A program made the translations under genes and the position numbers. The notes beneath the pieces were generated by a model. That model did not search any database, had not been told where the DNA came from, and saw nothing but the letters and a program-made list of their open reading frames with translations. Below, piece after piece: positions 1-5,302 of a DNA stretch of 11,443 bases. The stretch comes from Phycisphaeraceae bacterium. GTDB lineage: Bacteria; Planctomycetota; Phycisphaerae; Phycisphaerales; Phycisphaeraceae. Position 1 is the stretch's first letter. Each line of letters starts with the position of its first letter. Location of the stretch: positions 1 to 11,443 of the forward strand of contig JADZET010000249.1 of assembly GCA_020850375.1 (NCBI GenBank). The letters are read 5' to 3'.

Positions 1-142
1 CCATGCGCAGGGCGTCCTGCTCCATCGCCGCCTGCTGGGCGATCCTCGCCATCGCAAGCTGCTGGTCGGCCCGGTAGGCGTTCATGCCGCTCCCGATGCC
101 GTGCTGGATGAGTTGCCCAAAGCCGAGTCCGATCTGTGTCAT
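1..142 (-). CDS. N-terminal part of a probable internal virion / ejection-like protein (runs off left edge)
   Basis: Forty-seven codons are visible from the ATG at 142 to the window edge, and the stop lies outside. A GGAGG precedes the ATG by four bases, 26 bases after the stop of the 175-aa gene. The peptide opens with a glycine-rich hydrophobic stretch (MTQIGLGFGQLIQHGIGSG) and continues into an alanine/glutamine/methionine-rich, helix-prone segment (around QQLAMARIAQQAAMEQ). The same design, a glycine-rich hydrophobic N-terminus followed by a Q/A-rich helix, is seen in the 404-aa gene just upstream and is common in podovirus internal or DNA-ejection proteins. The role is inferred only from this short piece and its neighbours. 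It could equally be another tail-module protein. Confidence 0.75.
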   Translation of the reverse strand, partial: MTQIGLGFGQLIQHGIGSGMNAYRADQQLAMARIAQQAAMEQDALRM

Positions 143-168
143 ACGCCCTCCGGTAGAACGTACTCATC

Positions 169-696
169 TCACTTCGGGACGACCAGCATCGTGACGACAA
201 CATCCTCGTCGCCCTCGTTGAGAATGGCGAGCCGGTCGGCGACGCCGAGTACCTTTGATCCGTTGCCCCACACGGTCGGGATGTCGCTGGTTTCGCCCAC
301 GGCGGTCGCGGCCGTCGCGTGGATGTACGCCCGCTCGGTATCCCACATCGCAACGCCCACGCACGACAGGCTTCTGTCCTTCCAGTGGTTGATCGAGCCC
401 GTCGGGGTGAGGTCATCGGTGGACGTCGGGGCGTTGTAGCGCAGTGCCACCTGGACGAACCCCTCGCCGCCCTCGACCTTGATCGCCATCAGGGTGAACC
501 CCTCGGTGTCGGCCCACTCCCACGGGGTCACGCTCTCGCCCGCGAGGACGCGGACCCGGCGCAGAATCGCCCCCTCGCCGTCTGTAATGGAGGCCACTTC
601 GCCCTTCACCGGGACCACGAGGCTCCCGAAGTCGGGGAACGCCTCGCCGTTGACGGTGAGGACGACGCTGTTGTAGACGACGATTTCCGCTGCCAT
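169..696 (-). CDS. Hypothetical beta-rich virion protein, 175 aa
   Basis: I do not recognise the family. The ATG at 696 follows a strong GGAGG with seven bases between, and lies 12 bases after the TAA of the 404-aa gene. The product has no signal peptide or membrane segment. It is dominated by alternating hydrophobic/polar stretches typical of beta strands, for example IVVYNSVVLTVNGEAF near the N-terminus and DEDVVVTMLVVPK at the C-terminus. Tryptophans cluster in the middle (WEW near residue 60, then single W residues near 105, 118 and 143). It sits between two ejection-like proteins in the structural operon, so a minor virion component or a receptor-contacting accessory protein is the reasonable guess. 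No catalytic motif is apparent. Confidence 0.88.
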   Translation of the reverse strand: MAAEIVVYNSVVLTVNGEAFPDFGSLVVPVKGEVASITDGEGAILRRVRVLAGESVTPWEWADTEGFTLMAIKVEGGEGFVQVALRYNAPTSTDDLTPTGSINHWKDRSLSCVGVAMWDTERAYIHATAATAVGETSDIPTVWGNGSKVLGVADRLAILNEGDEDVVVTMLVVPK

Positions 697-708
697 GACC
701 CACCTCCG

Positions 709-1923
709 TTAGCCGGGCATCCCGCCGTACTGCTGTGCCCACTGACGCATCTGCTCGATGGACGCATTGCCGCCGCCGCTGGCGCCGCCGCCACCGAACA
801 AGCCCCCCATCCCATACCCGAGCACCGACGACCCCGCGCCTGCAAGGCTCCCGCCCAGCACGCCGAGGTACTGCCCGGACGGGCTTGCGCCCGAGAAGAA
901 CGTCGGGGCCATCGACCCGAGCTGGCGGCTGGCGTCCGAGCCCGCAATCGCCGCCTGCTCGACGTTGAGGGCACCAAGGCGGGTGCCGCGGGCCGCGTCC
1001 TGCCCGCCGAGCATCATCGCGTTGCGGCCCGAGTCCCGGCCCGACAGGAGCCCAAGCCGGTTGCCCTGGAGGCCGGTCCTGAGCCTGATCTGCTGGTCCT
1101 CGATGCCGCCGAGCGTGTCGGCCAGTGCCCGCTGGTTCTGGGTGGCGTTCCCGCGGAGAGCCCCCGTCATGGCTGTGGAGGCGCCCAGGCCACGCCCCAT
1201 CAGCGCCGACGTCGCCATCGCGTTGTTGTTGGCAAGGGCGTCCGCCGCGTCCCTGCGGGCACGCTCGGTCTGCTGCTGGCCGAACCGCGACGCGCCCCGC
1301 TCGATGTCGCTCGCCAGCCGCCCAAGCTCGAACGTCCCGGCGTCGAACCGTGACAGGTTCTCACGCCCCTGCTGCTCGGTGCGGTCCGCCTCTTGCCGGT
1401 ACTTCCCGACAAGCCCCGGCCCCAGCGCCTTGAGGGCTTCGATGTCGATGCCGGTCTTGCCCACCGACCCGCCGGCGGCCGACCACAGGGCTGCCTTTTC
1501 GGCCTCGAGCGCGTCCCGCTGCTGGGGGGTGATCGACGCCCCACGGTTCCCGAGAATCCGCGACGCCACCGCGCCCGGGGACTGCCCTGACGCCGTGGTG
1601 AGGACCGGCTTCTGGAGTTCGCGTTCGATCTGCTCATACCTGGCCTGCTGTTCCGCGCTGAACGTAGGGCTCCTGGCCTCCTGCCGGATGAGCTGCTGCA
1701 CCAGGGCCGGGTCGGTCTGGGCGAGCCACCGCTGGACGCCCTCTGGCCCGAGCATCGCGGCGAGCTGGCTGAGCGAGCCAAGGCCGAACGTCTTTTCGGC
1801 GTAGGCCCGCTGCTCGCGGTCCGCGTTCTGCTGTGCCTTCGCTTGCTTCGACGCGGACGACGCGCCGAAAAGACCGCCAAGAAGCGTGCTGCCAAGTCCG
1901 ATGATTGCTGGTATCGCCGACAT
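709..1923 (-). CDS. Probable internal virion / DNA-ejection-like protein, 404 aa
   Basis: The start at 1923 is chosen over an in-frame ATG at 1989 because GAGGAGGA lies four bases upstream of it and because 1989 would overlap the 27-aa ORF. Residues 4-24 are a hydrophobic glycine-zipper-like segment (AIIGLGSTLLGGLFG), followed by a Q/A/E/R-rich helical region (about 25-105 and 175-230) with no globular enzymatic motif. The C-terminus (about 355-385) is again glycine-rich and hydrophobic (LGVLGGSLAGAGSSVLGYG). This architecture, membrane-active glycine-rich ends around long amphipathic helices, is typical of podovirus internal core/ejection proteins that leave the capsid to form a channel across the host envelope. 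Assignment rests on composition and context, not on a recognised conserved motif. A tail-assembly scaffold is the main alternative. Confidence 0.85.
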   Translation of the reverse strand: MSAIPAIIGLGSTLLGGLFGASSASKQAKAQQNADREQRAYAEKTFGLGSLSQLAAMLGPEGVQRWLAQTDPALVQQLIRQEARSPTFSAEQQARYEQIERELQKPVLTTASGQSPGAVASRILGNRGASITPQQRDALEAEKAALWSAAGGSVGKTGIDIEALKALGPGLVGKYRQEADRTEQQGRENLSRFDAGTFELGRLASDIERGASRFGQQQTERARRDAADALANNNAMATSALMGRGLGASTAMTGALRGNATQNQRALADTLGGIEDQQIRLRTGLQGNRLGLLSGRDSGRNAMMLGGQDAARGTRLGALNVEQAAIAGSDASRQLGSMAPTFFSGASPSGQYLGVLGGSLAGAGSSVLGYGMGGLFGGGGASGGGNASIEQMRQWAQQYGGMPG

Positions 1924-1927
1924 GCGT

Positions 1928-1935
1928 TCCTCCTC
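1928..1935 (-). promoter_or_regulatory. Ribosome-binding site of the 404-aa gene, overlapping the micro-ORF stop
   Basis: GAGGAGGA lies four bases upstream of ATG 1923. Its first two bases are the last two of the TGA that ends the 27-aa ORF (1936-1934), so termination of the small ORF occurs directly on this site. This decides the start of the 404-aa gene and suggests the two are translationally linked. Confidence 0.75.
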
Positions 1936-2017
1936 AATCCCACGCGCCGACACAACTTTCGCCCGCGTCAGCCGGCGAATCGGTGCCAATCTGATCCATC
2001 ACCTGATCCAGTTCCAT
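1934..2017 (-). CDS. Small acidic ORF, 27 aa, between tail fibre and ejection-like genes
   Basis: An ATG at 2017 opens a 27-codon ORF ending in TGA at 1936-1934. The peptide begins MELDQVMDQI and ends CVGAWD. It contains five Asp, two Glu, no Lys or Arg, one Cys and one Trp, so it is strongly acidic. AAGGAG at 2029-2024 lies six bases before the ATG and overlaps the tail-fibre TAA. The ORF's TGA in turn overlaps the next gene's GAGGAGGA. It therefore fits exactly into the 104 bases between two well-supported genes, with the same spacing rules as the rest of the operon. No function is recognised. It may be a real microprotein or only a translated coupling ORF that carries ribosomes across the gap. 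Existence as an ORF is certain; biological reality is inferred. Confidence 0.6.
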   Translation of the reverse strand: MELDQVMDQIGTDSPADAGESCVGAWD

Positions 2018-2023
2018 GCTCCA

Positions 2024-2029
2024 CTCCTT
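2024..2029 (-). promoter_or_regulatory. Ribosome-binding site of the 27-aa ORF, overlapping the tail-fibre stop
   Basis: AAGGAG lies six bases before ATG 2017, and its two A bases are also the last two bases of the tail-fibre stop TAA (2030-2028). This is the main support for translation of the micro-ORF. Confidence 0.6.
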
Positions 2030-3116
2030 ACGTCGCGGGCGTCGAGAGCTCGCTGTAGACGGTGGTGTAGGTGTAGTTGAGGTTGCGGTTTGTGGTCCCG
2101 GCGGACTTGATCTGCGAGTAGCCGAACCCGGTGGCGCGGCTTGTGCCGCTGGGGATGTTGGCCGTGCCCGTCGCCACGGTCACGCCGTCGATCTGGAACA
2201 CCACCGACGATGCCGCCGCGTTCACGTCGATCGAGAAGTTGTGCAGGGCCGTGTCAACGGTGATCCCGCTGTCCAGCGCCGAAGCCGTCTCCACGTTGTT
2301 CGAGCGGGTCACACACTCCCATCGCCCGCTGTTGGTGCCGTGCGTGTACCGGAAGTACGCGCCGTCGGTGGGATCGCCGGCCTGCGAGTCCATGAACCCG
2401 AACCGGCTGGTGTAGGTGTTCGTGCCGTCGCTGAGGATGTCGAGCCCCACCGTCGTCTCGAACCGCCACGGGTTCGTCCCAAAGACACACGCGACGGTGC
2501 TGGAGAGCCTCCCGGCGCGCCCCGTCGTTGTCGAGCCAGCCAGTAGCGTGATGATCTGACCGACCGCCGCGCCGATGTAGTTGCTGGCGTTCTGGATCGA
2601 GGCGCCTGTGCCGCTGGTGCCGTTGTTCGCCCATCCCGCGGCGATCTCCGCGCGGTCGTGATACAGGATGAGGCTCTTACGAAGCCCCGCCCGCGTGAGG
2701 TCCAGAGGGCGGCAGAACCGATTGGCCGCGGCGGACGCGTCGTAGAACGGCACCAGGTCGGAGAGACCCTGGAGGGCGTTCTGCTCCGTCGCCCCCGCGA
2801 TGTCGATGTCCGCCAGGGCGTGCGTGTGCCCTTCGAGGCTGACCGTGCCGCTGGCGTCGGGGAACGTGATGATCTGGTTGCTTGTGGCGTCGGACTGGAA
2901 CACCGTGTCCGCCGGCGTCGTGCTGCGGACGATGAGGGCGCTTTGGTCGAACCTCTTGACGCCGGAAACGTCCTGCGACGAGTCGAGCAGCATGACGTTC
3001 GACGACAGGAGGCCGTCGTCAAGTGTGCCGGAGGTGATGTCCGACGCGGAATGGGTGTGTACCGCCGCCGCCTTCCCGGCAAGCCGGCTCAGGATGTCGT
3101 TGGCAAACGGCTCCAT
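2028..3116 (-). CDS. Tail fibre / receptor-binding protein with HTH motifs and a lectin-like C-terminal domain, 362 aa
   Basis: The start is ATG 3116, which shares one base with the preceding TGA (TGATG). GAGGAG nine bases upstream supports it. Two motifs typical of phage tail fibres are seen: HTHSASDI at residues 20-27 and GHTHALADI at 96-104. In T4 gp37, HxH motifs bind metal along a trimeric needle; a similar role here is inference. Residues about 55-95 resemble short fibre shaft repeats (VRSTTPADTVFQSDATSN). From about residue 175 the sequence becomes a beta-sandwich of the concanavalin A/LamG-like type (WRFETTVGLDIL, YFRYTHGTNSGRWECVTRS, HNFSIDVNAAASSVVFQIDG), the usual place for a receptor- or glycan-binding head. 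No intramolecular chaperone motif is recognised. The protein probably forms homotrimers outside the virion and recognises the host surface. Confidence 0.93.
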   Translation of the reverse strand: MEPFANDILSRLAGKAAAVHTHSASDITSGTLDDGLLSSNVMLLDSSQDVSGVKRFDQSALIVRSTTPADTVFQSDATSNQIITFPDASGTVSLEGHTHALADIDIAGATEQNALQGLSDLVPFYDASAAANRFCRPLDLTRAGLRKSLILYHDRAEIAAGWANNGTSGTGASIQNASNYIGAAVGQIITLLAGSTTTGRAGRLSSTVACVFGTNPWRFETTVGLDILSDGTNTYTSRFGFMDSQAGDPTDGAYFRYTHGTNSGRWECVTRSNNVETASALDSGITVDTALHNFSIDVNAAASSVVFQIDGVTVATGTANIPSGTSRATGFGYSQIKSAGTTNRNLNYTYTTVYSELSTPAT

Positions 3117-3445
3117 CAGACCCGCTCCTCTCCGAAGATCGAGAACGACATATCCGCACTGCTCGCGTAGACCCGCACCACGTCGCCAGCCGCCAGCGTG
3201 AGGCCGCGAGTCACCGTCAGGGCGTCGTTCGCGGCAATGGCGAAGCCGTACGCGAGATAGTCTTTGTTCGCCGTGGCCACACCACCCGCCGAAACGCTCA
3301 CGCGGAACGTGCCCGCCGTGCCGGCGCGGTTGCACACGCTCAGGGATGACACCACGCAGCTCGTCGAGGCCGGGACCGTGTACAGGACGGTCTCGCTTGT
3401 GGCCGACGGGGCGACCTGGCCGAGAATCTTTCGTGTCGTCGCCAA
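3116..3445 (-). CDS. Small conserved-type phage virion protein, 109 aa (TTG start)
   Basis: Translation most likely begins at TTG 3445: AGGAGGA ends three bases before it and no other in-frame start lies near, the next internal Met being at about residue 99. The N-terminus MATTRKILGQVAPSA, followed by TVLYTVPASTS, a 'VCNRAGTAGTFRVSV' strand and a C-terminal GDVVRVYASSADMSFSIFG, matches in my recollection a small beta-sandwich protein that recurs beside tail-fibre genes in many phages; its biochemical role is not established. There is no membrane segment or enzyme motif. The stop (TGA) overlaps the tail-fibre ATG by one base, so the two are probably made in coupled amounts. A fibre-attachment or tail accessory protein is the likeliest role. 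Confidence 0.9.
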   Translation of the reverse strand: MATTRKILGQVAPSATSETVLYTVPASTSCVVSSLSVCNRAGTAGTFRVSVSAGGVATANKDYLAYGFAIAANDALTVTRGLTLAAGDVVRVYASSADMSFSIFGEERV

Positions 3446-3448
3446 GCG

Positions 3449-3455
3449 TCCTCCT
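3449..3455 (-). promoter_or_regulatory. Ribosome-binding site fixing a TTG start
   Basis: AGGAGGA lies directly upstream of TTG 3445, and its first two bases belong to the TAG stop (3456-3454) of the 469-aa gene. It is one of the strongest Shine-Dalgarno matches in the window and decides the non-ATG start of the 109-aa gene. Confidence 0.75.
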
Positions 3456-4863
3456 ACATGAGCATGAAGTCCTGCCCGAACTCTGATCCGTCGTCTGAGC
3501 CGCCACCGACCGTCACGCCTCCGAGCGGGTCGCCGTCGGCCTCAATCTCGATGCCCTCCACAACAGCCCTGACCTCGCACCTGAACCACGTTCCGCCCTC
3601 GCCCGTCGATGTCACCACGAGCGACGCCTCGCCGTCGCTGGCCGTCAGGAAGTCGTACACGGTGCCGGGGGCCACCTCCGCGACCAACGCGCCCTTCTCG
3701 ATCGTGACCGCCTGGTCCCCGCCGGGCCCTCCGTCCGGGGTTGACCCGAGCACGGCGCGGAGCGAGAACAGGCCGGCGCACCGCTTCCCGTTGAAGTTCA
3801 CAACCCTCGCCGTCACCGTGGCCGTGTTGCCGACCACAACCCGCGACAGCGCCACACGGGCCGGGTACTGCCCCACGACGCGGGCGATGATCCTGGCGTC
3901 GTCTCGCTCGTTCAGGGCGGGCGGGATGAAGTACGGGACCGGCACATCCCCGTCCGCACCCTCGCCGAGCCACGCCTGATACGCGGCGTCCCACGCCGGG
4001 CGCCACCGCTGGGCGTCGTTGACGTACAGCCTCCCCGGACCGCTCCACATGATCGGGATGCCCGTTGCCCCCGAGGACAGCATCCCGGCGCGGAACACAT
4101 CCTCCAACGCGGACAGGGGCACATACTGCGAGCCTGACGGCGAGAAGCGATCGAGGAAGATCGGTGCCAGCGGCTTGCCGTATCGGGCCGCCGCCGCCAT
4201 CTCCGACCGCACGATCACGCCCGGGTGAGTTGGATGCTCGGCCACATGAGACTGCGGAAGTTCGACGTAGCAACTCACCACGACCGCATCAATCAGGTCG
4301 ATCGGTCGAACACCGATGGAGGTGATGGTGGTTGTGAGCAGGTCCGCCGCGGGGTAGTCCATGTCCTCTTCCGGAACCTCGCCGGCGAGAACCCCCGTGT
4401 CGGTCGCCCCGCTGAGGGGCCCCCAGCACCGCCGAATCTGCCTCGCCATCGCCGGGTCGCCCGGGTTGAGCCAGGGGTAGTTCATCCCGTAGACCGACCC
4501 GTAGATCATCCACGTCTCGCCCGGCTGGGCCGTCCGCGCCGCCGCCAGCGCCGCCCAGAACGGGTGCGACTGCGCGTACGCCGGGCCGTCGGCGTTGTAC
4601 CGCGGGTCGCACCGCTGGAACAGGCCCTCGAAGTCCAGAAGCCTCACCACGCCGCTCGGCACCGTCGCGGCCCACGCGGCGAACCTGGTGGCGTCGAAGT
4701 TGTCGGGGTGGTTCGGGCTTCCCGGGGTGAGCCAGTACCGGCTCTCGTAGTGGCAGAGCGTGAAGCCGGGCATGAGCCCGAAGTCTGTCCGGTCGTACAC
4801 CGTCCCACCCGTCGGGGTGGGCTTGTCGGTGTAGATCGTGGCGTCAATGACGGTCCTGGTCAT
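3454..4863 (-). CDS. Glycoside-hydrolase-like TIM-barrel protein with C-terminal Ig-like domain, 469 aa (putative virion hydrolase)
   Basis: The ATG at 4863 starts three bases after the preceding TAG with no strong Shine-Dalgarno, so coupling to the upstream gene is likely. Residues about 1-300 alternate short hydrophobic strands and helices as in a TIM barrel: GVVRLLDFEG (71-80), ETWMIYGSVYGMNYPW (116-131), LIDAVVVSCYVELP (190-203), KPLAPIFLDRF (230-240) and GIPIMWSGPG (268-277). The D77-F-E79 pair at the end of a strand resembles the Asp-x-Glu pair of several retaining glycosidases such as GH25 muramidases or GH56 hyaluronidases. From about residue 335 to 445 the sequence is beta-rich and Ig-like (VGNTATVTARVVNFNGK, WFRCEVRAVVEGIEI), followed by a Gly/Asp-rich tail. 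No signal peptide is present, fitting a virion-borne enzyme that digests a surface polymer. Family and substrate are inference; a catalytically dead binding barrel is possible. Confidence 0.9.
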   Translation of the reverse strand: MTRTVIDATIYTDKPTPTGGTVYDRTDFGLMPGFTLCHYESRYWLTPGSPNHPDNFDATRFAAWAATVPSGVVRLLDFEGLFQRCDPRYNADGPAYAQSHPFWAALAAARTAQPGETWMIYGSVYGMNYPWLNPGDPAMARQIRRCWGPLSGATDTGVLAGEVPEEDMDYPAADLLTTTITSIGVRPIDLIDAVVVSCYVELPQSHVAEHPTHPGVIVRSEMAAAARYGKPLAPIFLDRFSPSGSQYVPLSALEDVFRAGMLSSGATGIPIMWSGPGRLYVNDAQRWRPAWDAAYQAWLGEGADGDVPVPYFIPPALNERDDARIIARVVGQYPARVALSRVVVGNTATVTARVVNFNGKRCAGLFSLRAVLGSTPDGGPGGDQAVTIEKGALVAEVAPGTVYDFLTASDGEASLVVTSTGEGGTWFRCEVRAVVEGIEIEADGDPLGGVTVGGGSDDGSEFGQDFMLM

Positions 4864-4866
4864 GTG

Positions 4867-5292
4867 CTACTCGTCGATGTCGATCCGGATGAACCCGGTG
4901 CCGCTGGTGTCTCCGGCCGTCAGCCACACGTCCAGCGTCTCACCGCCGTTGAGGCGGATCGGCTCGAACGCGATCGCGCCGTTGTCGAGCAGGCCGGCCT
5001 TGGACACAGAATCGCCGCCGGACGGAGTACCCGTAACGGCCTGGCCGACGGTCTGCACCGTCTCGGCGTCGTCAGGATTGCGCTTGACCCAGGTGATTGC
5101 CGAGCCGAGCGTGCCGCTGTTTGACCCGTTGCGGAGATCAACCGCGACCGCCGCGTTCGACGACGCGCGGGTGTAGAACACCGTGACCTTGACCCAGACC
5201 TTGTGGTTGGCCGCGGCCGTCACCCGGAAGTGAGACCGCGTGGACGCTTCCGGCACGATCGTGTGTGTGTACGTGGCAATGAGGTTCGACAT
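4867..5292 (-). CDS. Hypothetical beta-sandwich virion protein, 141 aa
   Basis: The start at ATG 5292 is supported by AAGGGA five bases upstream, and lies 10 bases after the stop of the 738-aa gene. A longer in-frame extension to 5667 would run inside the 738-aa coding region and is rejected. The protein has no Cys, no signal peptide and no membrane segment. It is built of alternating strands: HFRVTAAANHKVWVKVTVFY near residues 21-40, then AVAVDLRNGSNSGTLGSAIT, and a C-terminal IRLNGGETLDVWLTAGDTSG around 112-131. The 'NGGE.LDVWLTA' end is a pattern I associate with small phage beta-sandwich proteins, but I do not recognise a named family. It lies between the nozzle-like protein and the hydrolase-like gene, so a small tail-tip or decoration component is the likely role. 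Confidence 0.88.
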   Translation of the reverse strand: MSNLIATYTHTIVPEASTRSHFRVTAAANHKVWVKVTVFYTRASSNAAVAVDLRNGSNSGTLGSAITWVKRNPDDAETVQTVGQAVTGTPSGGDSVSKAGLLDNGAIAFEPIRLNGGETLDVWLTAGDTSGTGFIRIDIDE

Positions 5293-5302
5293 AGGTTCCC
5301 TT

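Noticed and set aside
319..1804. Plus-strand open frames of 344 and 348 codons
   Set aside because: They overlap each other and run antisense to the ejection-like and 175-aa genes. Composition (Arg/Ala/Pro/Ser-rich, low complexity) is typical of shadow frames; the minus-strand genes have proper ribosome-binding sites and sensible proteins.
1924..1989. In-frame upstream start at 1989 for the 404-aa protein
   Set aside because: It would overlap the 27-aa ORF and add a basic 22-residue segment. The strong GAGGAGGA just before ATG 1923 favours the shorter form.
3117..3506. N-terminal extension of the tail fibre to 3506
   Set aside because: It overlaps the 109-aa gene entirely, and the added sequence lacks fibre character. 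ATG 3116 forms a TGATG junction with a Shine-Dalgarno.
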